DNA of 64,000 nt from Sporosarcina ureae DSM 2281 (GTDB lineage: Bacteria > Bacillota > Bacilli > Bacillales_A > Planococcaceae): the NCBI RefSeq assembly GCF_000425545.1, contig NZ_AUDQ01000013.1, positions 53,992 through 117,991 on the forward strand, in the 5' to 3' direction. The position numbers and the translations under genes are program-made. The stretch's first letter is position 1, and the number at the start of each line of letters is the position of its first letter. The notes under the pieces were generated by a model. The model ran no database searches and was not told the origin of the DNA. It saw nothing but the letters and a program-made list of their open reading frames with translations. Of this stretch, positions 55,385 through 63,157 are shown piece by piece.

Positions 55385-55402
55385 TACCTCGAATTAATAA
55401 TA
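55385..55402. promoter_or_regulatory. Half-conserved MhqR-like box 2
   Basis: TACCTCGAATTAATAATA keeps the left half of the operator and matches the box at 57093-57110 at 16 of 18 positions. It may be a weak second site or a relic. Confidence 0.3.
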
Positions 55403-55435
55403 TGCTAATTCAGTCTAATGATAGAGGGGAGTAAT

Positions 55436-55483
55436 TTGAATAAATTAAAAGCAATTTATTACGTAACAGCTATATCTAGCTAA
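55436..55483 (+). pseudogene. 15-codon ORF, possible truncated DoxX-like gene
   Basis: GAGGGGAG precedes TTG 55436, opening MNKLKAIYYVTAISS and then TAA. The start resembles the first helix of small DoxX-family membrane proteins, such as MhqP of the B. subtilis quinone regulon, but it stops at once. It may be a remnant or a leader peptide. The rest of the 430-nt gap to the reductase gene contains no gene. Confidence 0.25.
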
Positions 55484-55669
55484 GGTAAAGAATATTTATT
55501 TTTTTACCTATATATTAGAAATGCATTTCGTGAAAAAATGGTTTCATTTAAAAGAACAAAATGATAGCAGCAGTGAAGCCAATCGATAAAGAGTAATTGT
55601 CTGGAGTTGAAATGTTGAATGAACTTTTTTAGTAAATTATTTGGAACAAAACAAGAGGAGGACATAACA

Positions 55670-56215
55670 ATGAAAAAATCAAACATCGGTATTATTTTAG
55701 GATCAACACGTGAGGGACGTGTTAGTCCACAAGTCGGAGAATGGGTAAAGAAATTGGCAGATCAACGTGGAGACGCACATTACACGATTATTGATATCGC
55801 TGATTATAAATTACCACTTTTAGGTGAAGCGGGTGGCGATGCATCAGGCGCAGCTGCTTGGTCAGAAATCATTGCAAAACAAGACGGATTCGTATTCATC
55901 GTACAAGAATACAATCACTCCATTTCGGCTTCACTTAAAAATGCATTAGACTACCTTCGTGTAGAGTGGAACGACAAAGCTGCAGGTATTGTTTCATACG
56001 GTTCAGTAGGTGGAGCTCGTGCTGCAGAGCATTTACGTGGCATTTTAAGTGAATTATCCGTGGCACATGTTCGTGTTCACCCTGCATTATCATTATTTAC
56101 AGACTTTGAAAACGGCACAGAACTTAAACCAGCTGATGTGCAAGCTGCTTCAGTCAATCAAATGTTAGACCAAGTCATCCCATGGACGACGGCATTAAAT
56201 ACAATACGTAAATAA
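55670..56215 (+). CDS. NAD(P)H-dependent FMN reductase (flavodoxin-fold quinone/azo reductase type)
   Basis: The ~181-aa flavodoxin-like protein has the FMN-phosphate loop GSTREGRVSPQVGEWV (about residues 11-26), the VQEYNHSISASLKNALDYL segment (about 83-101) and SYGSVGGARAAEHLR near 111, all typical of the YwqN/ArsH-like NADPH-dependent FMN reductases. ATG 55670 follows AGGAGG with 8-nt spacing. The frame opens at ATG 55619, adding NFFSKLFGTKQEE, an amphipathic-looking extension that might be a real longer start. MhqR-like boxes upstream suggest a quinone-stress role. Confidence 0.85.
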   Translation: MKKSNIGIILGSTREGRVSPQVGEWVKKLADQRGDAHYTIIDIADYKLPLLGEAGGDASGAAAWSEIIAKQDGFVFIVQEYNHSISASLKNALDYLRVEWNDKAAGIVSYGSVGGARAAEHLRGILSELSVAHVRVHPALSLFTDFENGTELKPADVQAASVNQMLDQVIPWTTALNTIRK

Positions 56216-56299
56216 TGCAATAGTAAAAAGCCTTTATATGGTTCATAGGAGTAGAACTATGTACTAAGTAATCATGATTTAAGTTACAATCAAACAAAA

Positions 56300-56317
56300 T
56301 ATATTGAATTAGAGATA
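56300..56317. promoter_or_regulatory. MhqR-like operator, box 3 (upstream of yceI)
   Basis: TATATTGAATTAGAGATA matches box 1 at 16 of 18 positions, in the same orientation, 51 nt before the yceI start. A TATATT at 56300-56305 could serve as -10; the -35 is unclear. Confidence 0.5.
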
Positions 56318-56367
56318 ATTACGCTATGTGATCGTCTTAACACGTATAAAAAGAGGAGAGTTTTAAA

Positions 56368-56892
56368 ATGACAAAATGGAATGTAGATGCAGTGCACACG
56401 AACGTAGGATTTTCGGTTAGACATATGATGGTGTCAAATGTAAGAGGTAGCTTCACTGGACTTGAAGGGTCAGTTACTGGGGATGTAGACAATTTAACAG
56501 ATGCAAAAATTCACTTTACGATTGATGTGAACACCATCAATACAAATAACGAAGATCGCGACGACCACCTTCGTTCAGCTGATTTCTTTAATGTAGAACA
56601 GTATCCGAATATTACATTTGATTCGACTGAAATTGTTAGAACAGGAGAAGACGAATATGATGTTACAGGGGATCTGACAGTTAAAGATGTTACGAAGAAA
56701 ACTACGTTTAACGTGACGCGTACGGGAGCTGGAAAAAATCCTTGGGGTGTAGATGTAGTTGGTTTTGAAACAGCAATAAAAATTTCTAGAAAAGAATATG
56801 GTTTGACTTGGAACCAAGCACTAGAAACAGGTGGCGTATTAGTAGGCGATGATATTAAAATCACAGTAGAACTTCAAGTGAATCCAGCATAA
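56368..56892 (+). CDS. YceI-family lipocalin-like protein
   Basis: The 174-aa protein shows the YceI pattern: WNVDAVHTNVGFSVRHMMVSNVRGSFTGLEGSV at the N terminus, DDHLRSADFFNVEQYPNITFDST near residue 63, and GLTWNQALETGGVLVGDDIKI at the end. YceI proteins are beta-barrels that bind polyisoprenoids or ubiquinone-like lipids. No signal peptide is present, so it is cytoplasmic here. ATG 56368 follows GAGGAGAG. The MhqR-like box upstream groups it with the reductase. Confidence 0.9.
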   Translation: MTKWNVDAVHTNVGFSVRHMMVSNVRGSFTGLEGSVTGDVDNLTDAKIHFTIDVNTINTNNEDRDDHLRSADFFNVEQYPNITFDSTEIVRTGEDEYDVTGDLTVKDVTKKTTFNVTRTGAGKNPWGVDVVGFETAIKISRKEYGLTWNQALETGGVLVGDDIKITVELQVNPA

Positions 56893-57092
56893 TGAATTTG
56901 CAATTGTTGAGTTCATTTACAGAAAAGGCGATCAACCACTACAAAAAATGATGAGAAAGTGTTCATTGCCAATAGTAGCATTACGTATGGGGTAGATTAG
57001 TTAGAAAAGAAAAACGTGTTAAGAAGATAACCGCGTCCGAAAGATCGTCAGATTATATATGCTACAATAAAATTTGTAGTTTTACCCTTTGA

Positions 57093-57110
57093 TATCTCGA
57101 ATTCATAATA
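57093..57110. promoter_or_regulatory. MhqR-like box 4, next to a decayed gene
   Basis: TATCTCGAATTCATAATA keeps a perfect left half-site and 14 of 18 operator positions. It lies 17 nt before a short dioxygenase-like fragment. Confidence 0.35.
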
Positions 57111-57126
57111 AATGGTTTGGTGCTAA

Positions 57127-57195
57127 ATGTATAGTGTTTCGACTGGAGCGCTAAAGTTTTGGGAACAACGGGTAGACGCATGTAACGAAGACTAA
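57127..57195 (+). pseudogene. Possible remnant of an MhqO/MhqA-type ring-cleaving dioxygenase
   Basis: The 22-codon fragment MYSVSTGALKFWEQRVDACNED resembles the S-V-P-x-G-S/A-L-x-F-W-E-x-R-L motif of VOC-type hydroquinone dioxygenases. It starts mid-domain, then hits a stop, and the following DNA does not continue the domain. Together with the MhqR-like box just upstream it looks like a deleted mhq gene. The match is short and from memory. The rest of the gap to 57466 holds a terminator-like inverted repeat and no gene. Confidence 0.3.
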
Positions 57196-57268
57196 ACGAT
57201 CTGGTGGCTTTAGAGAATGGTTATGGCGTAAATTACAACACATCTACTGATCTTTGCCCGATGTATAA

Positions 57269-57353
57269 ACTAAAAGAAGCTAGTGATTAGAGTTTACATG
57301 TTCGTTAATTTATTAACAAACGACATTTTCATTCTGAACTAGCTTCTTTTAGT
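57269..57353. repeat. Inverted repeat with 16-bp perfect arms
   Basis: ACTAAAAGAAGCTAGT (57269-57284) pairs perfectly with 57338-57353; a small inner hairpin GTTAAT/ATTAAC lies in the 53-nt loop. It may be a terminator or a relic of an element end. Confidence 0.6.
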
Positions 57354-57381
57354 GCATATCTTTAAAAAATTTTAAAAAGAT

Positions 57382-57420
57382 GTATCCTTATTCAAAAAGC
57401 TCTCTATATAGCTAGTGAAG
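57382..57420 (+). promoter_or_regulatory. Duplicated leader element, copy 1
   Basis: This 39-nt element (GTATCCTTAT-CAAAAAG-TCTATATAG-AGTGAAG with variable positions) lies 47 nt upstream of the first replication-type gene. It recurs at 57905-57943 before the second gene at the same scale. Shared conservation implies a promoter or operator. Confidence 0.55.
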
Positions 57421-57466
57421 AGGCAAATAGCTGTCGCTTACAACAAGTTAGTAGGGGGAAACCATA

Positions 57467-57820
57467 ATGCAAATGAACCATGAAGAATTTCTGCAATTTC
57501 ATCCACACACAGCAGCGAAGATCGGACTCAATGAATCGATGTTCCTGCAACAAATCCATGAGCTGTCTTTCGGTCCGAATGATACGGAAGAAGGAACACA
57601 ATGGGTGAGCAGGTCGTATAAAGAGTGGCATACCGTGATGAGTTTCTGGTCAATGGCTACGATTATCCGTGCGATACGAAAACTGGAGAAATCCGGCTAC
57701 ATTCGTTCAAAGCGACAGAACTTTGGGGAAAAGATGTACCTCGTGGATTACGAAGTCTGCAAGTCGAATGCGATACATCTGCTACAACCAGCGAGTGAAG
57801 AAGTATTGAACATCAACTAA
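57467..57820 (+). CDS. Winged-helix replication-type protein, short paralogue
   Basis: The 117-aa protein is a DnaD/phage-replication-initiator-like winged helix: LNESMFLQQIHEL, QWVSRSYKEWHTVMSFWSMATIIRAIRKLEKSGYI (about residues 25-85). It matches the N-terminal half of the next gene's product and lacks that protein's C-terminal domain. ATG 57467 follows GTAGGGGG. It may be a truncated paralogue or a regulator of the larger one. A terminator lies after it. Confidence 0.7.
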   Translation: MQMNHEEFLQFHPHTAAKIGLNESMFLQQIHELSFGPNDTEEGTQWVSRSYKEWHTVMSFWSMATIIRAIRKLEKSGYIRSKRQNFGEKMYLVDYEVCKSNAIHLLQPASEEVLNIN

Positions 57821-57830
57821 CGACTAATAC

Positions 57831-57866
57831 AAAAGAGTGGAGGCCTAACGCATCCGCTCTTTTTTC
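57831..57866 (+). terminator. Terminator between the two replication-type genes
   Basis: AAAGAGTGGA pairs with TCCGCTCTTT and is followed by a T-run. Confidence 0.75.
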
Positions 57867-57904
57867 GTGTGCTTTTGTAACTCGAAAAAATATTTTCAAA
57901 ACTA

Positions 57905-57943
57905 GTATCCTTATGCAAAAAGCCTTCTATATAGTAAGTGAAG
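57905..57943 (+). promoter_or_regulatory. Duplicated leader element, copy 2
   Basis: This copy matches 57382-57420 at most positions over 39 nt, including CAAAAAG and TCTATATAG. It lies 45 nt before the second replication-type gene. Confidence 0.55.
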
Positions 57944-57987
57944 TGGTGGATTGCTACCACTTACATACATTCTAGGAGGAATTCAAT

Positions 57988-58902
57988 ATGAAGTTATTAA
58001 TCAATGAACAGCCATTACAATTACTACCGTCACTTGTACATTTAGTCGGATTAAATGAAGCGTTATTTCTGCAGCAACTGCATTTCCGTTCACTCATTTC
58101 AAAAAATGTGCGCGACGGCCATCAGTGGGTGTATAAAACGTATGATCAATGGCTAGAGGAATTTTCATTCTTGTCACGTATGACAATTAAACGCACGATC
58201 TATAATTTGGAAAAACAAGGATACCTCATTTCGACTTCAGAATACAACAAGATGAAAATTGATAAGACGAAATGGTATCGGATTGATTATACCAAACTAC
58301 CCGCTTTTTCTATTCAAGAAGATACGTCGGTTGAAGAAGTGACGCCCGCAAATAGTGAACTGGAAATAGATCATGCGACGTTTCAATCTGATACATCAAC
58401 AGATCAAAAAGAAGACGATGCGACGTTTCAATCTGATACAACGGACGTTTCACTTCGAAACGCTGTGTCGTACCAAAGTGAAACGATGGACTGTACCAAT
58501 GTGGTACGGCCTATAACCAAAGAACTTAAAGAACTTAAAAGAATAAAGAATAAAGAGCTTGTCGAGAAGCCTCTCGACGTTACGCATTTCGTCATTGCAT
58601 ATTTGAATGAGAAAACCGGTAAGCAATTTAAAGCTACATCCGCAGCTACTAAAAAATTTATTAACGCAAGAGTGAAAGAAGGCTATACACAACAGGATTT
58701 CGTACGCGTTATTGATCTCAAAGTGTCACAGTGGAATAACAATCCCGAATATCGAGCATACTTACGCCCTTCGACGTTATTCAACCCGACGAACTTTGAA
58801 AACTATTTGAATGAACAACCGGCAGTTCCTGTACAAGCTACGCAAAGATGCTTGCCTCAGTCACCTGTATTGGATTTTAGCCAAGGCGAAAATTTAGGCT
58901 AG
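57988..58902 (+). CDS. Phage-type replication protein with conserved phage C-terminal domain
   Basis: The 304-aa protein has an N-terminal winged helix (about residues 12-110), a flexible acidic linker with a repeated ATFQSDT motif encoded by two identical 23-nt repeats (58373-58395, 58418-58440), and a C-terminal domain: FVIAYLNEKTGKQFKATSAA..., WNNNPEYRAYLRPSTLFNPTNFENYLN. That last block is the phage-conserved C-terminal domain found in prophage DnaD-like replication initiators. No capsid or integrase gene is nearby. ATG 57988 follows AGGAGG. Confidence 0.8.
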   Translation: MKLLINEQPLQLLPSLVHLVGLNEALFLQQLHFRSLISKNVRDGHQWVYKTYDQWLEEFSFLSRMTIKRTIYNLEKQGYLISTSEYNKMKIDKTKWYRIDYTKLPAFSIQEDTSVEEVTPANSELEIDHATFQSDTSTDQKEDDATFQSDTTDVSLRNAVSYQSETMDCTNVVRPITKELKELKRIKNKELVEKPLDVTHFVIAYLNEKTGKQFKATSAATKKFINARVKEGYTQQDFVRVIDLKVSQWNNNPEYRAYLRPSTLFNPTNFENYLNEQPAVPVQATQRCLPQSPVLDFSQGENLG

Positions 58903-59055
58903 ACCGCCTGTGTAAACGAGAAAATATAACGTTAAAAAAAGATTGTCATTTTGGATCTCGAAAGATTGACACGTCGCCTATAAAAAAGCATGATTAGAGT
59001 AAATGTACGGTAACTATATTGCCGAATACACGTGATCAACGAAAGAGGTTTTGAG

Positions 59056-60519
59056 ATGGAAGAACAGAAATACGAATACTTGGCGGATAACCCAAATAGT
59101 AAAGTAATGCCTATTATGTTGGCTCTTATTATCGGTGCATTTTTCGCCATTTTGAATGAAACACTATTGAACATCGCACTGATCACACTGATGGATCAGT
59201 TTTCCATCACGTTACCGACGGTGCAATGGATGGCAACAGGCTTCATGCTTGTCATGGCAGTCGTCATCCCAATCTCGGCTTTACTTTTACAATGGTTTAC
59301 GACGAGGCAATTATTCCTCGGTACGATGACCGTATTCACGATTGGAACGATCGTAGCTGCGAGTGCTCCGACGTTTCCCATTCTATTAACGGGTCGACTA
59401 ATACAGGCTGTTGGAACAGGGTTACTAATGCCGATCATCTTCAACGTATTCTTACTCATTTATCCACCGCATAGACGTGGTAAGGTTATGGGTATCATCG
59501 GACTCGTCATTATGTTCGCACCAGCGATTGGTCCCACGTTATCAGGTGTGATCGTGGAATATCTCGGATGGCGCTATTTATTCATACTCGTCATTCCATT
59601 CGCATTATTTTCCATTGGATTCGGTTATAAATACTTGATCAATATTACGGAAGTTACAAAACCTAAAATTGATTATATTTCATTGGTGTATTCATCGATT
59701 GGTTTCGGATCACTCGTGTATGGATTCAGTTCAGTCGGTGAAAGTGCAGATGGATTTGCGAATCCTCGCGTCTTGCTGTTGATTGGTGTCGGTGTAATCG
59801 GAATTGCGCTCTTTGCTATAAGGCAACTAAAGTTGAAGGAGCCGGTCATGGATATGCGCGTGTTCCGTTACCCGATGTTCACGCACGCGGTCTTCTTGTT
59901 CCTGATCATTATTATGGCGATGTTCGCTTCTGAAATCATCTTGCCTATCTATATGCAAGGACCACTGGCACTTAGCGCAGCGACAGCAGGTTTAATCCTA
60001 CTGCCAGGCAGTATATTGAATGGTATTATGTCTCCATTCATGGGGTCATTATTCGATAAATTTGGTCCACGTGTGCTGATGATTCCAGCCACAATTGTTC
60101 TTAGTGGAACGATGTTCATGATGAGTCGATTGACGCTCGATACACCGATTTGGGTTGTTGTCACGAGTTATATTTTGCTTATGCTCAGTGTCTCTGCGAT
60201 CATGATGCCAGCCGAAACGAATGGACTGAATCAATTACCTAAGCGGTTATATCCGCACGGCACGGCCGTGATGTCGACGCTACAACCTGTTGCTGGAGCT
60301 ATTGGCGTGTCGGTATTTATTAGTATAATGAACGCGAGACAATTGCACTTCCTAAAGAAGTCTACGACGCCTGAAGACGCGCTTACTGCTGATTTGGCTC
60401 TCGTTGCTGGTGTGGAGCTTGTGTACTTTATCGCGTTTGCCATGTCGCTTGTGGCGGTTGTGCTGTCGTTTATTGTGTACCGTGCGACTCCACGGGAAGA
60501 TGTGGAAGAAATCAAATAA
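59056..60519 (+). CDS. DHA2-family drug efflux MFS transporter (EmrB/QacA-like)
   Basis: The ~487-aa protein has 14 predicted membrane helices. The DHA2 signatures LNETLLNIALITLMDQF near residue 33 and the proton-linked antiporter motif C region (GRLIQAVGTGLLMPIIF near 115; AIGPTLSGVI near 155) are visible. It probably exports amphipathic drugs or lincosamide-like compounds. ATG 59056 follows AAAGAGG; GTG 59032 lies upstream without a site. It ends in a strong terminator. Confidence 0.88.
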   Translation: MEEQKYEYLADNPNSKVMPIMLALIIGAFFAILNETLLNIALITLMDQFSITLPTVQWMATGFMLVMAVVIPISALLLQWFTTRQLFLGTMTVFTIGTIVAASAPTFPILLTGRLIQAVGTGLLMPIIFNVFLLIYPPHRRGKVMGIIGLVIMFAPAIGPTLSGVIVEYLGWRYLFILVIPFALFSIGFGYKYLINITEVTKPKIDYISLVYSSIGFGSLVYGFSSVGESADGFANPRVLLLIGVGVIGIALFAIRQLKLKEPVMDMRVFRYPMFTHAVFLFLIIIMAMFASEIILPIYMQGPLALSAATAGLILLPGSILNGIMSPFMGSLFDKFGPRVLMIPATIVLSGTMFMMSRLTLDTPIWVVVTSYILLMLSVSAIMMPAETNGLNQLPKRLYPHGTAVMSTLQPVAGAIGVSVFISIMNARQLHFLKKSTTPEDALTADLALVAGVELVYFIAFAMSLVAVVLSFIVYRATPREDVEEIK

Positions 60520-60524
60520 CTGAA

Positions 60525-60562
60525 GAATCCTCAATCCTTACAAAAGGGTTGAGGTTTTTTAT
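60525..60562 (+). terminator. Terminator after the efflux gene
   Basis: CCTCAA-CC(T) pairs with (A)GGGTTGAGG and is followed by six T residues. Confidence 0.85.
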
Positions 60563-60627
60563 GTGGTTTACTGCAAATCTATGTAAAAATCGCTATAAGC
60601 TCAACAAGTTGACTTTAAAAACATATA

Positions 60628-60647
60628 ATACTAATATGAATTAGTAT
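60628..60647. promoter_or_regulatory. Candidate operator dyad upstream of the tsuA-like gene
   Basis: ATACTAAT-ATGA-ATTAGTAT is a perfect inverted repeat of 8-bp arms, located 13 nt after a TTGACT (-35-like, 60609-60614). A repressor here would block transcription. The regulator is unknown. Confidence 0.4.
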
Positions 60648-60681
60648 ACCTAGTAAATTAATAGGAAAAGGATGTTATGCA

Positions 60682-61938
60682 ATGACGACGATAAGAGTAC
60701 AACCGGTCAATGACGTAAAAGGACCGGTTGAACGAGAAGATCTTTTATTGAATCCTCCGCAAAAACTATTGATTGCGGGTGGCGTACTTGTGGCAGTAGT
60801 GTTATTCGCTTATTTACTAGCCACTCAGCATATTTCTCAATCGATGCTTCTCGGCATTGGGTTATTACTTGGCTTCACTCTCTTCCATGCACGCTTTGGC
60901 TTTACATCCGCATTCCGGCGCATGGCGTCAGTCGGAAACGGCCAAGCGATGCGATCGCATATGCTAATGTTGGGCATAGCGGTAACGTTATTTGCTCCGA
61001 TTTTAGCTTATGGCGCTACATTTTTTGGTGGCCCGGTAGCCGGCTATGTTTCGCCTGTAGGTGTTAGCCTCATCGTAGGTGCCTTTGTATTTGGAATCGG
61101 CATGCAGCTTGGCGGTGGCTGTGCTTCCGGTACACTGTACGCTATAGGTGGTGGACGTACTGTTATGTTCGTAACTCTAGCATTCTTCATTGTCGGTGCT
61201 ACAGTTGGCGCGTACCACTTACCATTCTGGACGGAAGAAATGCCTGCATTCGCTCCAATTTCATTGGCTACTTCTACTGGTTTAGGCTATGGTGGCGCTT
61301 GGCTTGTGTCGATTGCGCTATTTGGATTCATTGCCTGTATTACTTTGATTATCGAGAAAAAGAAAAAGGCGCCGAAAATGGCAACACTTCCTACTGAAAG
61401 AGGATGGAAACGAATTTTTCGTGGATCTTGGCCTTTGTTTGCAGCTGCAATTGTATTAGCAGTGTTGAACGCATTAACATTACTTACGCGTGGTACGCCT
61501 TGGGGCATTACTTCTGCTTTCGCGTTATGGGGTTCCAAAATAGCTTCTATTCTGGGCTTTGATGTAGCGAGTTGGGGGTATTGGCAAGGGGCCAACGCAT
61601 CCGCGTTAGAAGCATCCATTTTCACTGATTCCACTACGGTATTGAACCTTGGGGTTATAATCGGAGCATTCGTCGCTTCAGCAGCTGGCGGTTTATTCAA
61701 ATTCACACGAGTGACTGTTGGTAATTTCGCGGCTTCTGTCATAGGTGGTTTGATGATGGGCTATGGCGCACGTCTTGCATTTGGCTGTAATATCGGTGCC
61801 TACTTCGGGGGCATTGCATCATTTAGTTTACACGGATATATTTGGGGGATTCTCGCACTTGCTGGAACGTTCTTAGCCTTATATCTCCGACCTTTGTTTG
61901 GACTTACGGTACCAAAATCCAATGATTCAATATGCTAA
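60682..61938 (+). CDS. YeeE/YedE-family (TsuA-like) sulfur-compound transporter
   Basis: The 418-aa protein has roughly 9-11 membrane helices and the YeeE/YedE domain. Conserved Cys motifs are GGGCASGTLYAIGGGR (about residues 145-160) and the mirrored C-terminal FGCNIGAYFGGIASF (about 368-382). TsuA uses such Cys residues to relay thiosulfate across the membrane. No sulfurtransferase gene is adjacent. ATG 60682 is preceded by GGAAAAGGATG. A terminator shared with the next gene follows. Confidence 0.85.
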   Translation: MTTIRVQPVNDVKGPVEREDLLLNPPQKLLIAGGVLVAVVLFAYLLATQHISQSMLLGIGLLLGFTLFHARFGFTSAFRRMASVGNGQAMRSHMLMLGIAVTLFAPILAYGATFFGGPVAGYVSPVGVSLIVGAFVFGIGMQLGGGCASGTLYAIGGGRTVMFVTLAFFIVGATVGAYHLPFWTEEMPAFAPISLATSTGLGYGGAWLVSIALFGFIACITLIIEKKKKAPKMATLPTERGWKRIFRGSWPLFAAAIVLAVLNALTLLTRGTPWGITSAFALWGSKIASILGFDVASWGYWQGANASALEASIFTDSTTVLNLGVIIGAFVASAAGGLFKFTRVTVGNFAASVIGGLMMGYGARLAFGCNIGAYFGGIASFSLHGYIWGILALAGTFLALYLRPLFGLTVPKSNDSIC

Positions 61939-61962
61939 TGAAAATGAAACAAATAAAATTCA

Positions 61963-62009
61963 CAAAAAAGCACCAGATCCACAATATAGTTTCGTGGATC
62001 GGTGCTTTT
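61963..62009. terminator. Bidirectional terminator
   Basis: AAAAGCACC-GATCCAC pairs with GTGGATC-GGTGCTTTT; A- and T-rich flanks serve both convergent genes. Confidence 0.85.
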
Positions 62010-62023
62010 ATAGTATGTACTTC

Positions 62024-62863
62024 TCACAACAACATCCGCAAATACTTCTCAAAATTCACTCCCGCCTCTACTGACGTATCGTATAAAGCAGTATCTTCTA
62101 TGGCAGCGAGCAAAAATTCCTTTGCAAGCGTGATCGCCTGTTCCATGCTCACCCCACGAAGTCGACTGCCCATCAGTACCGATGCGAATAAATCACCAGT
62201 GCCTGAATAACTGTTACCATTGTACGGCACCGTAGTGAAAAGTGAATCCGTCTCGTTAATATACATATTACCGATAGAATCTTGCCGGCTAGGTGGCTGG
62301 ATTCCTGTAATGATAATTTCAGCGCCGGTTGATAGTTGGAGTTGTCTACCTGCGTCCTCTACGCTCTTCAAGTAATCCTGTTCATCCATGCAGCTGTGCA
62401 ATACATCATAGCTATAACCGGTCAGCAAACAGCATTCCGTAATGTTCGGCGTAATAATATCCGCCCGTGAGACAAGAACCTTCATTTGTTCAAGAAGTTC
62501 TTCTTCGAAATTATCATACGCTTTTCCGTTGTCACCCAGCACCGGATCCACGAGCAAAAGCGTGTGGTCAGTATAAAAACTTTCGAGAAACGTGAGGATT
62601 TGGTGAATTTGCTCTTTGCCCGTAATATAACCGGTATGAATACCGTCAAACGAAACATTGAGCTTCTTCCACTCCTCCGTATAGCGCGGCATGACGTTCG
62701 TTAGATCATGACAGTAATAGCTCGGATATTCTGTTTGTGCAGACAGAACCGCTGTAGGCAATGGACACGCTTGCACGCCCATTACGGAAAGTACTGGAAT
62801 CGCGGCCGTGAGTGAACATTTACCGAATGAAGACAAATCTTGAATAATTGCAACCTTTTTCAT
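62024..62863 (-). CDS. Pyridoxal/pyridoxamine kinase (PdxY/PdxK type)
   Basis: The 279-aa ribokinase-family enzyme phosphorylates pyridoxal or pyridoxamine in B6 salvage. DLSSFGKCSLTAAIPVLSVMG is near residue 9, VDPVLGDNG near 104 and ADIITPNITECCLLTG near 132. The GTGD catalytic Asp region (SYSGTGDLFASVLMG) is near 219. ATG 62863 follows GGAGGATTCCCC. It is monocistronic. Confidence 0.88.
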   Translation of the reverse strand: MKKVAIIQDLSSFGKCSLTAAIPVLSVMGVQACPLPTAVLSAQTEYPSYYCHDLTNVMPRYTEEWKKLNVSFDGIHTGYITGKEQIHQILTFLESFYTDHTLLLVDPVLGDNGKAYDNFEEELLEQMKVLVSRADIITPNITECCLLTGYSYDVLHSCMDEQDYLKSVEDAGRQLQLSTGAEIIITGIQPPSRQDSIGNMYINETDSLFTTVPYNGNSYSGTGDLFASVLMGSRLRGVSMEQAITLAKEFLLAAIEDTALYDTSVEAGVNFEKYLRMLL

Positions 62864-62987
62864 GGGGAATCCTCCGTAAACTGCTATGTATTATACGTAT
62901 CATAGCATAAAGAATGCAGTGGATTGTTGCGAGAGAACTAGTTATAACTAGATCATTCATTACATATCATTTTTTCGATAAACGAGA

Positions 62988-63002
62988 AATTTTCAGAAGG
63001 TA
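62988..63002. promoter_or_regulatory. Possible CodY-like box
   Basis: AATTTTCAGAAGGTA matches the CodY consensus AATTTTCWGAAAATT at 12 of 15 positions. It lies about 100 nt upstream of the DUF1232 gene. A palindrome CTAGTTATAACTAG lies at 62938-62951. Either could be a regulatory site; neither is secure. Confidence 0.25.
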
Positions 63003-63064
63003 TATCAAGTATATTTTATAATCAAATATCATGGGTTACAATACAGAGCATGGAGGGTATACAT

Positions 63065-63157
63065 ATGATCAACCGAACGTTTCGAGTCGTTGAGGTGATG
63101 ATAGGGAATGAAAATAAACAAGACATACAAACTCAGAAAACAAAAGAAAGCAGGTAA
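63065..63157 (+). CDS. Possible 30-codon upstream ORF overlapping the DUF1232 gene
   Basis: ATGGAGGG precedes ATG 63065, opening MINRTFRVVEVMIGNEN and ending at TAA near 63157, out of frame with and overlapping the DUF1232 start. Its ribosome-binding site is better than that of the main gene, so it could couple translation. The composition is unremarkable and it may be fortuitous. Confidence 0.25.
   Translation: MINRTFRVVEVMIGNENKQDIQTQKTKESR

Noticed and set aside
58373..58440. Two 23-nt direct repeats as a possible iteron or mobile-element end
   Set aside because: They are in frame, 45 nt apart and encode repeated linker residues of the replication protein; an iteron role cannot be excluded but the coding explanation is enough.
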